A stretch of DNA of 64,000 bases from Aeromonas sp. FDAARGOS 1405 (GCF_019048265.1 NZ_CP077311.1:2551001-2615000), one strand, 5' to 3'. Shown: positions 34,997 through 45,432, numbered from the stretch's first letter. The notes: generated by a model not told the origin, from the letters alone. Program-made: numbers and translations.

Positions 34997-35422
34997 CTAC
35001 TCACGAGACAGCTTGCACCAGGGGCCAGTGATCTCGCAATACCCGGTCTCGTTTCCATGCTGCCAGCCAAGCCGATGATAGAAGGCCACGGCCGCCGTAT
35101 TGCGGGTTGCCACCTTGAGTGATGCCTTGCAGGGACTATCAGCCAGACCATGTTCGAGCAGCGCTCGCCCAATCCCCTGACCATGCCAGTCGCTCGCAAC
35201 GTACAAATGATGCACAAAGTGCTCGGGTTGCCATACGGCGATAAATCCACAGACAGTCCCCCCTCGCTCTGCCACCCATATCTCTTCTCCCTGGGTCTGC
35301 TCGATAAAGTCATCCAGGTGAAACAGGGAGGGGTCTACCCAGTGAAAGGTTTGTCTGCGGCCTTGTAAAAACAGCTTGGCCAGCGGGGTGATATCACGTT
35401 CTTCCATGCGCCTGATCATCAT
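34997..35422 (-). CDS. GNAT-family N-acetyltransferase
   Basis: 141 residues, one acetyltransferase domain. The acetyl-CoA-binding motif is 'HHLYVASDWHGQGIGRALLEH' (about residues 70-90, pattern Q/RxxGxG/A), followed by 'LKVATRNTAAVAFYHRLGW'. Cytoplasmic. Substrate not predictable. Isolated gene, convergent with the chemoreceptor gene. ATG at 35419 is an equally good start. Confidence 0.85.
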   Translation of the reverse strand: MMIRRMEERDITPLAKLFLQGRRQTFHWVDPSLFHLDDFIEQTQGEEIWVAERGGTVCGFIAVWQPEHFVHHLYVASDWHGQGIGRALLEHGLADSPCKASLKVATRNTAAVAFYHRLGWQHGNETGYCEITGPWCKLSRE

Positions 35423-35574
35423 GCTCTCCCAAGGGCGGTCACTGTTCCCTGTTGCGCGCTGGCAAGGTTATCTGGGGCAAATGACAAGGGTGTGATTAAG
35501 GGCTGTCCATTACATTTGTCATGGGGCTATACTGCCGAAGTCCCCTGTATGGATGGCGTGAGGATTGTTGATTT

Positions 35575-36075
35575 ATGGACAATAAACAGATTGAAGGCAA
35601 CATTTTTGTTCCGGCTCATATCGATGACGTGTGGCACGCCTGGACGACAGAGAGTGGTCTGCGCAGTTTTCTGGCTCCCGAGTGTTTGATGGTAGCCGAA
35701 CCGAATGGCCCCTTCGAAATCTACTTCAGGCCGGATGCTCCACTGGGTGAACGGGGGAGTGAAGGGTGCAGGGTCATGGCCGTCATGCCCTATGATCTGC
35801 TCAGCTTTAGCTGGAATTTTCCGCCCAGTCTGCCCCATATTCGTCAGCAGAAGACTCAGGTTTGTCTGCGCTTTGTGCCGGAAGGGCAGGGCACTCGCCT
35901 CTACTTCCTGCAAACCGGTTGGGCCAATGATCCTGATTGGAATCAGGGGTATGCCTACTTTAGGGAAGAGTGGCTGGAGACCAGCTTGCCACGGTTGCAG
36001 TACCGCTTTACCCATGGCCCCATCGACTGGAACAACCCGCCCGACAAGACACAGTTGAAGGCGCTGGCCCAGTAG
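35575..36075 (+). CDS. SRPBCC/AHSA1-like domain protein
   Basis: 166 residues. The START/Bet v1-like pattern is clear ('FVPAHIDDVWHAWTTESGLRSFLAPE', 'RVMAVMPYDLLSFSW', 'GTRLYFLQTGW'). The domain forms a hydrophobic ligand-binding pocket. Bacterial AHSA1-like proteins have diverse and mostly unknown roles. No operon partner. The start is the only ATG giving a full domain. Confidence 0.8.
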   Translation: MDNKQIEGNIFVPAHIDDVWHAWTTESGLRSFLAPECLMVAEPNGPFEIYFRPDAPLGERGSEGCRVMAVMPYDLLSFSWNFPPSLPHIRQQKTQVCLRFVPEGQGTRLYFLQTGWANDPDWNQGYAYFREEWLETSLPRLQYRFTHGPIDWNNPPDKTQLKALAQ

Positions 36076-36098
36076 TGTCCGATCTCAGAGATAAAAAA

Positions 36099-36118
36099 AA
36101 CCGGCCAGAAGGCCGGTT
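36099..36118 (-). terminator. Terminator on the minus strand (glk side)
   Basis: AACCGGCC-AGAA-GGCCGGTT. The minus strand continues into a run of T, so it ends leftward transcription 160 nt after glk. It could also act on the plus-strand SRPBCC gene. Confidence 0.75.
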
Positions 36119-36280
36119 GAAACAGTTCAGGCTTGTCAGGTGACAAACGTATCCAGCGGATGAGAGTCGCTTTCCACTCCTTGTGAAGTGCGGCCCTCTT
36201 GGTTACGTGCTGCTACTATATGCCATCCACACTGAATCGATGCTGAACCACGGATGTTCCAGCTTCACTCCACCTTCCAA

Positions 36281-37249
36281 TCAGATGGTAATCCCCATCG
36301 ACTGGCGCAGGTAAGCGCCAGCACCGAGCAGGCCAGGCCCTTCATGGGTGATCAGGAATACCGGAATATCCTTGAGGTAGGATTTGAAACGGCCCTTGTC
36401 TTCAAAGGCAACCCGGAAACCGGAACTGGTGAAGAACTCCTGGAAGCGCGGCACTATCCCACCTGCGATATAGACGCCGCCAAAGGTGCCCATATTGAGC
36501 GCCAGGTTGCCGGCAAAGCGGCCCATCAGCACGCAGAACAGGCTCAGGGTGCGGCGGCAATCCAGACACTCGCCCGCCAGCGCACGTTCGGTAATGTCTT
36601 TAGGGGCGAACGGCTCCGGCTCACGACCATCGGATTTCACCAGCCCGCGATAGAGATTGACCAGGCCCGGGCCGGATAAGAAACGCTCGGCCGAGACATG
36701 GCCCAGTTCGCCTCGCATTACTTGCAGCACCGCATCTTCCTCTTCGGTGTTGGCGGCAAAATCCACATGACCCCCTTCGCCCGGCAGGCTCAACCACTGA
36801 TCGCCCGCCTTGACCAGATGCGCAACCCCAAGGCCGGTGCCCGCTCCATAGATGGCGATGGGTTTGCCAGCTACCGGTGCGGCGCCGCCCAGCTGGATGC
36901 GATCCGATTCGGCCAATACCGGTACCGCCATCGAGACCGCGGTAAAGTCGTTGATTACCTGCAGGCGCGCCAGCCCGAGATTGCTCTGCATCTCGCTGAT
37001 GGAGAACTCCCAGCTGTGGTTGGTCATGGCGACCCAGTCACCATTGATGGGGCAGGCGATGGCGATGCAGGCTTCAGCCACCTCGACCTTGTGTTCCTCC
37101 AGATAGAGGCGAACCACGGCTTCAAGGCCGGGATGGGCCAGACCTGAGTAGGTCTTTGCCTGAGAGATAGTACCGGTGGCCAGCTCACACAGGGCCAGAC
37201 GCGCATTGGTACCGCCGACATCGCCGACCAGCGCATGGGTATGCTGCAT
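36281..37249 (-). CDS. glk: Glucokinase
   Basis: 322 residues, the length of E. coli Glk (321). ATP-dependent phosphorylation of glucose. '[17 protein letters not shown]' at the N-terminus is the phosphate-binding loop, '[14 protein letters not shown]' carries the catalytic Asp, and '[13 protein letters not shown]' and 'GGHVDFA' are sugar-binding segments typical of the bacterial Glk (non-ROK) family. Transcribed away from hexR, with which it shares an intergenic region holding two candidate regulator sites. Confidence 0.93.
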   Translation of the reverse strand: MQHTHALVGDVGGTNARLALCELATGTISQAKTYSGLAHPGLEAVVRLYLEEHKVEVAEACIAIACPINGDWVAMTNHSWEFSISEMQSNLGLARLQVINDFTAVSMAVPVLAESDRIQLGGAAPVAGKPIAIYGAGTGLGVAHLVKAGDQWLSLPGEGGHVDFAANTEEEDAVLQVMRGELGHVSAERFLSGPGLVNLYRGLVKSDGREPEPFAPKDITERALAGECLDCRRTLSLFCVLMGRFAGNLALNMGTFGGVYIAGGIVPRFQEFFTSSGFRVAFEDKGRFKSYLKDIPVFLITHEGPGLLGAGAYLRQSMGITI

Positions 37250-37400
37250 AACAACTCCTTCGTTACAGGATGGGGACGACTCTGGTGTCCCGACATTATT
37301 GTTGGATTATGACGGCCCATTCTATCCGAGCTCAGGCTCACTCACCCGCCGGATCGATACAAACGTGCGCCTGCTCACAGTGTTGTTGCTTTGCAACATT

Positions 37401-37414
37401 TGTAAGCGGTTTCA
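37401..37414. promoter_or_regulatory. Candidate LacI/GalR-family operator
   Basis: TGTAAGCGGTTTCA fits the general TGNAANCGNTTNCA pattern bound by LacI-family regulators. It is nearer to glk than to hexR. The cognate regulator is not in the window. Confidence 0.4.
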
Positions 37415-37565
37415 CAGTGAGGTGACGTTTTGTAACGAAAAGTACGAAATAATTAGAGATGAGTCATACTTTGTACGGCAGGCGTTAGTTGCGATAACCG
37501 CTTGTCTTGTATAGTCATCAGCTTGATTGGAAACCTGCTTAGCCGTAGATTTAGTGCAAAGACAC

Positions 37566-37580
37566 TGAAGCTAAATTACA
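37566..37580. promoter_or_regulatory. Candidate HexR operator upstream of hexR
   Basis: TGAAGCTAAATTACA resembles the gammaproteobacterial HexR consensus TGTAATTAAATTACA, with the right half intact. Located 20 nt before the hexR start, so it suggests autoregulation. Confidence 0.5.
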
Positions 37581-37599
37581 AAAACGTCTGGTGGTGATG

Positions 37600-38454
37600 A
37601 TGAATACCCTTGATAAAATTACGAACAACCTGGAAAGTTTCAGTAAATCAGAACGCAAGGTTGCCGAGGTGATCCTGGCGTCTCCCCAGACCGCCATCCA
37701 CTCCAGCATCGCCGCCCTGGCCAAAATGGCCGACGTCAGTGAACCGACCGTCAACCGTTTTTGCCGTCGCCTCGATACCAAAGGCTTCCCCGATTTCAAA
37801 CTCCATCTGGCCCAGAGCCTGGCCAATGGCACTCCTTACGTCAATCGTCATGTGGAAGCAGAAGACGGCCCCGATACCTACACGGCCAAAATCTTCGAAT
37901 CCACCATGGCTTGTCTGGATGCAGCCAAGAACAGCCTGGATATCTCGGCCATCAACCGCTGTGTCGATATCCTGACCCAGTCCAAGAAGATAAGCTTCTT
38001 TGGTCTTGGTGCCTCCTCAGCCGTTGCCCGCGATGCCCAGAACAAGTTCTTCCGCTTCAATATCCCGGTGGTGAGCTTTGACGATATCGTCATGATGCGC
38101 ATGAGCTGCATCAACAGCAGCGAAGGGGACGTGGTGGTGCTGATCTCCCATACCGGCCGCACCAAGGCGCTGGTCGAGATCGCCGCGCTGGCGCGCGAGA
38201 ACGACGCCACCGTCATCGGCATGACCGCCAAGGATTCCCCACTGGCGCGCGAGTGCAACCTGGTGCTCTCCATGGATGTGCCGGAAGATACCGATGTCTA
38301 CATGCCGATGGCTTCCCGCATCGCGCAGCTGGCGCTGGTGGATGTGCTGGCAACCGGATTTACCCTGCGCCGGGGGATGAAATTTCGTGAAAACCTGAAG
38401 AAGGTAAAAGAGGGATTGCGCGAATCCCGTTTTGAAACACCACACTCTTCCTGA
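37600..38454 (+). CDS. hexR: HexR, RpiR-family regulator of central carbon metabolism
   Basis: 284 residues. N-terminal RpiR HTH domain ('SSIAALAKMADVSEPTVNRFCRRLDTKGFPDFKLHLAQSL' spans about 35-75) and a C-terminal SIS sugar-phosphate domain ('FFGLGASSAVARDAQNKFFR', 'VVVLISHTGRTKALVEIA'). HexR senses KDPG and controls Entner-Doudoroff, glycolytic and gluconeogenic genes. I chose ATG 37600 because the protein then opens MNTLDKI, like E. coli HexR. Flanked by glk and pykA, and HexR-like sites stand before hexR and pykA. Confidence 0.93.
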   Translation: MNTLDKITNNLESFSKSERKVAEVILASPQTAIHSSIAALAKMADVSEPTVNRFCRRLDTKGFPDFKLHLAQSLANGTPYVNRHVEAEDGPDTYTAKIFESTMACLDAAKNSLDISAINRCVDILTQSKKISFFGLGASSAVARDAQNKFFRFNIPVVSFDDIVMMRMSCINSSEGDVVVLISHTGRTKALVEIAALARENDATVIGMTAKDSPLARECNLVLSMDVPEDTDVYMPMASRIAQLALVDVLATGFTLRRGMKFRENLKKVKEGLRESRFETPHSS

Positions 38455-38457
38455 ATC

Positions 38458-38479
38458 GTCGGGGGCTTTGGCCCCCGAC
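38458..38479 (+). terminator. Hairpin after hexR
   Basis: GTCGGGGGC-TTTG-GCCCCCGAC, a 9-bp perfect stem. The downstream T content is low, so it may act weakly. Confidence 0.6.
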
Positions 38480-38519
38480 TGTCTATGCCACCCTCCTTGG
38501 TGTAGTCTTGATGTGGTAT

Positions 38520-38534
38520 TGTAACTTAATAACA
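38520..38534. promoter_or_regulatory. Candidate HexR operator upstream of pykA
   Basis: TGTAACTTAATAACA matches TGTAATTAAATTACA at 12 of 15 positions and lies about 95 nt before the pykA start. Confidence 0.55.
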
Positions 38535-38628
38535 AAAACCACCCGGATGGTTTGCAAGCGGGTGCATCGAGCCATCGGTTTGATGGGGCAGAATCTCAAG
38601 TTATCTCAACTTCATATTGGAGTCTTTC

Positions 38629-40068
38629 ATGCCTAGACGTACAAAGATTGTAACCACACTTGGTCCGGCCACCGACCGCGAAGGGATCCTCGAAGGGATT
38701 ATCCGCGCTGGTGCCGACATGGTGCGGATGAACTTCTCTCACGGCACTCCTGAAGATCATATCCAGCGCGCCAATCAGGTGCGTGACATTGCTGCCAAGC
38801 TCGGCCGCCACGTTGCCATCATGGGTGACCTGCAAGGCCCGAAAATCCGTGTATCCACCTTCAAGGATGGCAAGATCTATCTCGCCATCGGTGACAAGTT
38901 CGTGCTGGATGCAGCCCTGGGCAAGGGTGAAGGCTGTCAGGAGCAGGTTGGTATCGACTACAAGAGCCTGCCAAATGATGTGGTGCCGGGTGACATCCTG
39001 CTGCTGGACGATGGCCGTGTACAACTGAAAGTCGAGAGCGTGGAAGGCACCCGCATCCATACCACTGTGACCGTGGCGGGCCCGCTCTCCAACAACAAGG
39101 GCATCAACAAGAAAGGGGGCGGTCTCTCCGCACCAGCCCTGACCGAGAAAGACAAGGAAGATATCAAGACAGCCGCGCTGATGAACGTGGATTATCTGGC
39201 CGTCTCCTTCCCGCGCTGCGGTGATGATCTGCGTTACGCCCGCGAACTGGCTCGCGAAGCTGGCTCCAATGCCAAGATCGTGGCCAAGGTCGAGCGCGCC
39301 GAGACCGTCGCCACTGACGAAGCGATGGAAGATATCATCCTCGGCTCTGATGCCGTTATGGTTGCCCGTGGCGATCTGGGCGTCGAGATCGGTGACCCCG
39401 AGCTGGTTGGTGTACAGAAGAAGCTGATCCGTCACTCCCGTCGTCTCAACCGTGTGGTGATCACCGCCACCCAGATGATGGAATCGATGATCAATGCGCC
39501 GCTGCCGACTCGTGCCGAAGTGATGGACGTCGCCAACGCCGTGCTGGATGGTACCGATGCGGTGATGCTCTCTGCCGAAACCGCTGCCGGTCAGTTCCCC
39601 ATCGAAACGGTCACCTCCATGGCGAGCGTCTGTGTCGGTGCCGAAAAGCACCCGAGCCTGAACGTCTCCAACCACCGCATGAGCTACACCTTCACCTCGG
39701 TTGAAGAGGCGGTCGCCATGTCTACCATGTACGCAGCCAACCACCTGGAAGGGGTCAAGGCGATCGTGGCGCTGACCGAATCGGGCACTACTCCGCTGCT
39801 GATGTCCCGTATCAGCTCCGGTCTGCCGATCTTCGCCATGTCCCCCCACAACAAGACCCTGGCCTGGGCCAACCTCTACCGTGGTGTGACCCCGGTGCTG
39901 TTCGACGGTGACGAGACCAAACCGGTCTACGAAGTGTGCCGCGACGCGCTGGCCGTGCTCAAGGAGAAGGGGCTGCTGCAAAGCGGCGATATGGTACTGC
40001 TGACCCACGGTGACAAGATGGAAACCGTCGGCAGTACCAACACCTGCAAGGTGATGATGGTCGAATAA
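38629..40068 (+). CDS. pykA: Pyruvate kinase II (PykA type)
   Basis: 479 residues from ATG 38629 ([16 protein letters not shown]), close in length and sequence to E. coli PykA (480). Converts phosphoenolpyruvate and ADP to pyruvate and ATP. Catalytic Lys region '[11 protein letters not shown]', metal-binding '[14 protein letters not shown]', and '[20 protein letters not shown]'. Next to hexR in the order usual for this group. A strong terminator lies 30 nt downstream. Confidence 0.95.
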   Translation: MPRRTKIVTTLGPATDREGILEGIIRAGADMVRMNFSHGTPEDHIQRANQVRDIAAKLGRHVAIMGDLQGPKIRVSTFKDGKIYLAIGDKFVLDAALGKGEGCQEQVGIDYKSLPNDVVPGDILLLDDGRVQLKVESVEGTRIHTTVTVAGPLSNNKGINKKGGGLSAPALTEKDKEDIKTAALMNVDYLAVSFPRCGDDLRYARELAREAGSNAKIVAKVERAETVATDEAMEDIILGSDAVMVARGDLGVEIGDPELVGVQKKLIRHSRRLNRVVITATQMMESMINAPLPTRAEVMDVANAVLDGTDAVMLSAETAAGQFPIETVTSMASVCVGAEKHPSLNVSNHRMSYTFTSVEEAVAMSTMYAANHLEGVKAIVALTESGTTPLLMSRISSGLPIFAMSPHNKTLAWANLYRGVTPVLFDGDETKPVYEVCRDALAVLKEKGLLQSGDMVLLTHGDKMETVGSTNTCKVMMVE

Positions 40069-40096
40069 GCCCGTCCGGTTTCACAGTGTTCAACAA

Positions 40097-40126
40097 GGCT
40101 GCTCCTCTCTGATGAGCAGCCTTTTT
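40097..40126 (+). terminator. Terminator of pykA
   Basis: GGCTGCTC...GAGCAGCC stem followed by TTTTT. Confidence 0.9.
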
Positions 40127-40279
40127 ATTAACGGCTGTCGCGCTTTGGCGGGATAAACAGGACTCAATGATTGCTTAACCGGATTCCCCTTCCGATAATG
40201 CGGGAGTGGTTTTCACCGGGTAGCCTGTTGTAGGGGATCGCAGGATAACCCAGACACTCGACAATACGGGAGTGAAAAA

Positions 40280-41056
40280 ATGAACAAGCGTAACTGGTTG
40301 CTGGCCCTGTCACTGACGTTGGTGGTGTCACCCAGCCATGCCGACTGGGAGAAACTGAAGGCTGCCGCCGCCGATCTCGGCACCGCCGTGAGTGAGACTG
40401 GCAAGGAGGTATGGCAGGACGTCAGCGACTTCTCCAAAAAGAGCTGGGCCTCCATCTCTGCCTGGGGTGAAGAGGCGTTCAACACCGCCGGGGTCTGGAC
40501 CGACAAGAGCATCGCCACCGGCAAGGAGTGGCTGAAGGTAGCCGACAAGAAGCTCGACGAGATGTTGGAGCCCAAAACCCCGCAAGAGGCGCGGGTGGCG
40601 CTCAACACCATGGCCGACACGGCACTGGTGCGCCTGTTCAATGAACAGCCTTCAGCCAAGTTGCTGTTTGACAAGGCGTATGGCTACGCAGTATTCGATT
40701 CGCGCAAGTTCTCCCTGATGCTGCATACCAATCAGGGCGCCGGGGTGGCCATCAATCGCAAGAGTGGCAAACACACCTATATGAAGATGTTTGGCGCGGG
40801 GCTGGCGGCCGGTATCGGTGGCAAGTTCTATCAGCAGGTGATCCTGTTTGAAGACAAGGCCAGATTCGATGCCTTCGTGACCCAGGGGTGGGAGGCCACC
40901 TCAGAAGTGGGTGTGGTAGCTGGCAAGGAGAGCGCCGAGCTGACCGCCAAATACAACGGTGGCATGGCCATCTACCAAATCGGCGAGAAGGGATTGCTGT
41001 TCGATGCCAACATCTCCGGCTCCAAATACTGGATCGACAAGGATCTGAGTCAGTAA
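40280..41056 (+). CDS. SYLF/YSC84-domain envelope protein
   Basis: 258 residues. Signal peptide (about 1-21, cleavage after SHA), then an amphipathic helical region (22-95) rich in 'W' repeats such as 'VWQDVSDFSKKSWASISAWGEEAF'. A SYLF lipid-binding domain follows (about 110-258: 'AYGYAVFDSRKFSLMLHTNQGAGVAI', 'GKFYQQVILFEDKARFDAFV'). SYLF domains bind phosphoinositides in eukaryotes, and bacterial members are mostly uncharacterised envelope proteins. Single gene. Confidence 0.8.
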   Translation: MNKRNWLLALSLTLVVSPSHADWEKLKAAAADLGTAVSETGKEVWQDVSDFSKKSWASISAWGEEAFNTAGVWTDKSIATGKEWLKVADKKLDEMLEPKTPQEARVALNTMADTALVRLFNEQPSAKLLFDKAYGYAVFDSRKFSLMLHTNQGAGVAINRKSGKHTYMKMFGAGLAAGIGGKFYQQVILFEDKARFDAFVTQGWEATSEVGVVAGKESAELTAKYNGGMAIYQIGEKGLLFDANISGSKYWIDKDLSQ

Positions 41057-41280
41057 CCATTCAGGCGGTGAGCCCCCCGCATTGGCCCGGCTCACCGTGC
41101 GGCAGTTGCAGTCAAAGATCGCCCGCACTCATCCTGCGGGCGTGCTTGTTTGTGGTGGCGTGATGCGGATGTTGGATGGCAAAGCGCCTTTTCCCGCGCG
41201 AATGCTGGGGACAAAAAGCCATCGCTCCCCTTGGCCGCAATCGGTATAATGCGCGACCCGAATTTTTCCAGGTGTTCAAA

Positions 41281-43659
41281 ATGCAGCCGGTACCCAACCT
41301 TTTCTCCTATCCCCGCTATTGGGCCGAGTGCTACGGCACGGCGCCCTTCCTGCCCATGTCCCGCAAAGAGATGGACAAGCTCGGTTGGGACAGCTGCGAC
41401 GTCATTCTGGTGACGGGGGATGCCTACGTGGATCACCCGAGTTTCGGCATGGCGGTCATCGGCCGCATGCTGGAGGCGCAGGGCTTTCGGGTCGGCATCA
41501 TCGCCCAGCCGGACTGGTCATCGAAGGATGACTTTATGCGTCTGGGCAAACCGAACCTCTTCTTCGGGGTCACCGCGGGCAACATGGACTCCATGATCAA
41601 CCGCTACACCTCCGATAAAAAGCTGCGCCACGACGACGCCTACACCCCGGGGGATGTGGGCGGCAAGCGGCCGGATCGCGCCACCCTGGTCTATACCCAG
41701 CGCTGCAAGGAGGCCTTCAAGGAGGTGCCGGTCGTTATCGGCGGCATCGAGGCTTCCTTACGCCGTATCGCCCACTACGACTACTGGTCCGAGACCATCC
41801 GCCGCTCCATCCTGCTTGATGCCAAGGCCGATATCCTCATCTACGGCAACGCCGAGCGGCCGCTGGTGGAGGTGGCTCACCGCATCGCAGCGGGGGAGAG
41901 CATCGACACCATGCAGGATATTCGCGGCACCGCCGTTATCCGCAAGGAGCCGCTGCCGGGCTGGAAAGGGGTGGATTCGAGCAAGCTCGACCAGATTGGC
42001 CGCATCGATCCCATCATGAACCCCTATATGGAAGGGGCCCCATGCTCGGATGACGCCACCGACGCGGCACCTGCCGCGCAGGAAGCCCAGCCTGTGCTGG
42101 TGCAGCCGGCCAAGCCCAAGCCGTGGGAAAAAACCTATGTGAAGCTGCCGGCGTTCGAGCGGGTGAAAGAGGACAAGGTGCTCTACGCCCACGCCTCGCG
42201 CATTCTGCACCACGAGACCAACCCCGGCTGTGCCCGTGCCCTGTCACAGGCTCACGGCGATCGCATCGTCTGGGTCAACCCGCCCGCTTTCCCGCTGGAA
42301 ACCGAGGAGATGGACGGCGTATTCGGCCTGCCCTACCAGCGGGTGCCGCACCCCGCCTATGGCAACGAGAAGATCCCGGCCTTCGAGATGATCAAGACCT
42401 CGGTCAACATCATGCGCGGCTGCTTTGGCGGCTGCTCCTTCTGCTCCATCACCGAGCACGAAGGGCGCATCATCCAGAGCCGCTCGGAAGAGTCGATCTT
42501 GAAAGAAATCGAAGATATCCGCGACAAGGTGCCGGGCTTTACCGGCGTCATCTCGGATCTCGGCGGCCCCACCGCCAACATGTACAAGCTGCGCTGCAAG
42601 AGCCCCAAAGCCGAGCAGACCTGCCGTCGCGCCTCCTGTGTCTGGCCCACCATCTGTCCGCACATGGACACCGACCACAGCCCGACCATCAACCTCTATC
42701 GCAAGGCGCGCGACCTCAAGGGGATCAAGAAGATCCTCATCGCCTCCGGCGTGCGTTACGACATCGCGGTGGAAGATCCCCGCTATATCAAGGAGCTGGC
42801 CAAGTACCACGTCGGCGGCTACCTCAAGATCGCGCCGGAACACACCGAGGAGGGGCCCCTCTCCAAGATGATGAAGCCGGGCATGGGCAGCTACTACCAG
42901 TTCAAGGAGTTGTTCGACAAATACTCCAAAGAGGCGGGCAAGCAGCAGTACCTGATCCCCTACTTTATCTCCGCCCACCCGGGCACCACAGACGAAGACA
43001 TGGTCAATCTGGCGCTCTGGGTCAAAGAGAACCGCTTCAAGCTCGATCAGGTGCAGAACTTCTACCCGTCGCCGCTCGCCAACGCCACCACCATGTATTA
43101 CACGGAGAAAAACCCGTTAAACAAGGTGAGCCGCACCGGTGGCGATGTGTTTGTTGCCAAGGGCGAGCGCCGTCGCCGCTTGCACAAGGCGCTGCTGCGC
43201 TACCACGATCCTGCTGGCTGGCCGATGATCCGCGAAGCCCTGCTCGCCATGGGCAAGGGCCACCTGATTGGCAATGGCCCCGGCTGTCTGGTGCCTGCGG
43301 AAGGGCGCAACGAGCGCGCCGCCAGCGGCAAGGGGCTAAAACCGGCCCTGACTCGCCATAGCCCAATGTCTCAACAAAGAGGCCAACAACAGCGCGGCAA
43401 TGGCGCTGGCAACAAGCCGACGGGCGGCAAGCCGGTGGGTTCCCAGCTGCAGAAAGGGGCTGCTAACGGCAAACCGGCCGCACAGGGTGAAGGCAAGAGT
43501 GCTGGCCAGAATGCGGGTAAGAGCAAACCTGCCGGAAAACCTGCCCATAAGGGCAAGGCGCCAACCCGCGCTGGCTCTGCCAAGCCGGGGGCAAAACCCG
43601 TAGCTCAAGGCGGCAAGCCTGCGGCTAAAGGCAATGGTGGCAAGCGACCGGCACGGTAA
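41281..43659 (+). CDS. ygiQ: YgiQ-family radical SAM protein
   Basis: 792 residues from ATG 41281 ([14 protein letters not shown], like the E. coli start). Radical SAM cluster motif CFGGCSFC near residue 380. The YgiQ-specific N-terminal region includes '[21 protein letters not shown]' and '[17 protein letters not shown]'. Core identity to E. coli YgiQ (739 residues) is very high. The function is uncharacterised. The last 90 residues are a Gly/Lys/Ala/Pro-rich basic tail longer than in E. coli. A TATAAT at 41245-41250 may be its -10 box. Confidence 0.93.
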   Translation: MQPVPNLFSYPRYWAECYGTAPFLPMSRKEMDKLGWDSCDVILVTGDAYVDHPSFGMAVIGRMLEAQGFRVGIIAQPDWSSKDDFMRLGKPNLFFGVTAGNMDSMINRYTSDKKLRHDDAYTPGDVGGKRPDRATLVYTQRCKEAFKEVPVVIGGIEASLRRIAHYDYWSETIRRSILLDAKADILIYGNAERPLVEVAHRIAAGESIDTMQDIRGTAVIRKEPLPGWKGVDSSKLDQIGRIDPIMNPYMEGAPCSDDATDAAPAAQEAQPVLVQPAKPKPWEKTYVKLPAFERVKEDKVLYAHASRILHHETNPGCARALSQAHGDRIVWVNPPAFPLETEEMDGVFGLPYQRVPHPAYGNEKIPAFEMIKTSVNIMRGCFGGCSFCSITEHEGRIIQSRSEESILKEIEDIRDKVPGFTGVISDLGGPTANMYKLRCKSPKAEQTCRRASCVWPTICPHMDTDHSPTINLYRKARDLKGIKKILIASGVRYDIAVEDPRYIKELAKYHVGGYLKIAPEHTEEGPLSKMMKPGMGSYYQFKELFDKYSKEAGKQQYLIPYFISAHPGTTDEDMVNLALWVKENRFKLDQVQNFYPSPLANATTMYYTEKNPLNKVSRTGGDVFVAKGERRRRLHKALLRYHDPAGWPMIREALLAMGKGHLIGNGPGCLVPAEGRNERAASGKGLKPALTRHSPMSQQRGQQQRGNGAGNKPTGGKPVGSQLQKGAANGKPAAQGEGKSAGQNAGKSKPAGKPAHKGKAPTRAGSAKPGAKPVAQGGKPAAKGNGGKRPAR

Positions 43660-43691
43660 TATTTCCTGATTGGAAAGCGATAGAAATAAAA

Positions 43692-43711
43692 AGGCGACCG
43701 GATGGTCGCCT
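43692..43711. terminator. Bidirectional terminator between ygiQ and the AT-rich ATPase gene
   Basis: AGGCGACC-GGAT-GGTCGCCT with AAATAAAAA on the left and ATTTATTTTT on the right. It closes both convergent genes. Confidence 0.88.
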
Positions 43712-43719
43712 ATTTATTT

Positions 43720-45003
43720 TTAGTCTTGTTCAGAGTACATTCTAGGTCGAGCTAAAACATATGAATGAAACAAAGAGTCTTTAAATCGATAGTAACGTTC
43801 TCTTAGCTTCTCAAGTTCTGCACCATATTCTTCAGCTACAAGCTGGCCAACATACTGACTTGAATTATCGACTCCAGCATCTAAAGCAATTTTGTATGCA
43901 TTAGAAGTCCATATTTCATTATGTTTATCCTGTGCAGCTGCCATAGCCCTAAGTACAGTCTCTCGTTGAGATGATGACGCGACCGCTTTTCGATATTTGC
44001 CTTCTAAGACAGGATCTGCTTTTTGTTCTGCAATGCTAGATAGAGTTTTATTAATATGACTATCCGTAATGATGTACACATTTTCTTCGAATGCAGCCCT
44101 AAGTGAAAATTTTCCGATTAAATGGACCATATAAGGATGGCCGTTTGCTAGTTGTACAATTCTATCCCTAGCGTTATTATCAAAAGTTATGTATCTATCA
44201 ATATATTTTTCTGCGTTATCAATAATGTTCTCTAGCTCATTTGAATTCATGGGGTCCATAGATATTATGCTGCCTGCGAACAATCGATCAGTTGACTCAT
44301 GCTCCTTCATAAGCATCTGGATATCTTTTGCTACGCCTACAACGCAAAATTTAACCTTAGGTACATTGGTTGCAAGTGCTTTTAGAAAAGAAGCAAATCC
44401 TGAAGGATCCGCTATTTGATCAAACTCATCTATAACTAATAGAATTCCATTTTTAGCAACATCTGCTTTAATAATAGCATCAACGACATTAGTGAATACA
44501 ATATCAACTTGATGTTCCGACATAACTGGAGATGTTGTGACCTCTGATGTCTTACTTCCCGCCAACTCAACGCCTACACCTAATACTTTTGCACTGAACT
44601 TTGGATTATAATTAACCATTACCTTCTTTGCATTTGGAATCTCATATATCCACTCAGCTAAGCAGTTGGTAGACGTTAAGAGTCTTTCAAGAAGTTCATC
44701 CGTTGAACGTACTTGTTTTCCACATGCCATGTATACAGTTAAAAAGTCAAATTGTTCATCATTCGGAATGTCTAGCTTTTCTAGTATAGAGCTATCACCG
44801 GCACCAATATTTGTTATCTGTCTAGCCAAGGAGGTTTTACCAATACCTCTATTACCTACAATGGCTATATTTGAACCCTCAGCAATGAGAGCATAAAAAG
44901 AATTTACCACTGCTACTTTTCGGCCAGCAAATCGTTCTGAATCAGTTATTTCCTTTGCAGGTAAAAAAGCATTCTCTATTTGACTTAGCTTTGGTTTTTT
45001 CAT
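43720..45003 (-). CDS. AT-rich AAA/STAND-like P-loop ATPase, unknown function
   Basis: 427 residues. Walker A GNRGIGKTSLARQI near residue 50, Walker B 'GILLVIDEFDQIAD' near 205, and a C-terminal winged-helix-like region ('LANGHPYMVHLIGKFSL', then 'LAEEYGAELEKLRERYYRFKDSLFHSYVLAR'). This is the ORC/Cdc6-like or STAND 'archaeal ATPase' arrangement, as a lone gene without a partner. Base composition is much lower in GC than the flanking ygiQ and phosphatase genes, so it is likely acquired. Lone ATPases of this kind occur in phage-defence loci, but a defence role here is inference only. Confidence 0.75.
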   Translation of the reverse strand: MKKPKLSQIENAFLPAKEITDSERFAGRKVAVVNSFYALIAEGSNIAIVGNRGIGKTSLARQITNIGAGDSSILEKLDIPNDEQFDFLTVYMACGKQVRSTDELLERLLTSTNCLAEWIYEIPNAKKVMVNYNPKFSAKVLGVGVELAGSKTSEVTTSPVMSEHQVDIVFTNVVDAIIKADVAKNGILLVIDEFDQIADPSGFASFLKALATNVPKVKFCVVGVAKDIQMLMKEHESTDRLFAGSIISMDPMNSNELENIIDNAEKYIDRYITFDNNARDRIVQLANGHPYMVHLIGKFSLRAAFEENVYIITDSHINKTLSSIAEQKADPVLEGKYRKAVASSSQRETVLRAMAAAQDKHNEIWTSNAYKIALDAGVDNSSQYVGQLVAEEYGAELEKLRERYYRFKDSLFHSYVLARPRMYSEQD

Positions 45004-45149
45004 TTTTTAGTAGTGCCATGATGTATTTTTCATTAGATATTAAAAAATGGTTTATTACATGGGAGCTAATATATTTGGCTAAAAATAGTAGATGGTACCA
45101 AATGAAGTGATGCCCAACGTATAGCACGATAATTTTTTAATGGAAATCT

Positions 45150-45168
45150 AGGACACCCACCTTTCTGT
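45150..45168. repeat. Solo copy of the RAYT element terminal repeat
   Basis: AGGACACCCACCTTTCTGT matches the left inverted repeat at 47259-47277 (GGGACACCCACCTTTTTGA) at 16 of 19 positions. Confidence 0.6.
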
Positions 45169-45432
45169 ATGAGGCGTATCTTTACCCAATCCCACGCTAC
45201 CGCCCGTGGATTACAGCTTCCAATATGCTCCCTGGACCTGCGCTGGCAGCAACCCATCGCAACTCAACAGGTTCTGGATGGCTATGGTAAGCCAAACGAA
45301 ACTGCCGAGGCGAGCCTTAAAGTGACTCAACTATCAGAAATTAATCGTTTTTTGAACTGGATCAGCAAATGGAACCGGAAGGCGGCTTTGTAGCCATATC
45401 CCGCTTTGGCAAGCAGGGAAGGGGAGTGAATT

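Larger units (their letters stand above)
37250..37599. other. Divergent glk/hexR control region
   Basis: About 350 nt, AT-rich in the middle. It contains a LacI-family type operator (37401-37414) and a HexR-like site (37566-37580). No gene is supported. Confidence 0.6.

Noticed and set aside
37434..37449. A second HexR site (TGTAACGAAAAGTACG)
   Set aside because: Only the left half matches the consensus. The right half is out of register.
38596..40008. A 470-codon minus-strand open frame over pykA
   Set aside because: Antisense shadow of a conserved pyruvate kinase. No ribosome site or family features.
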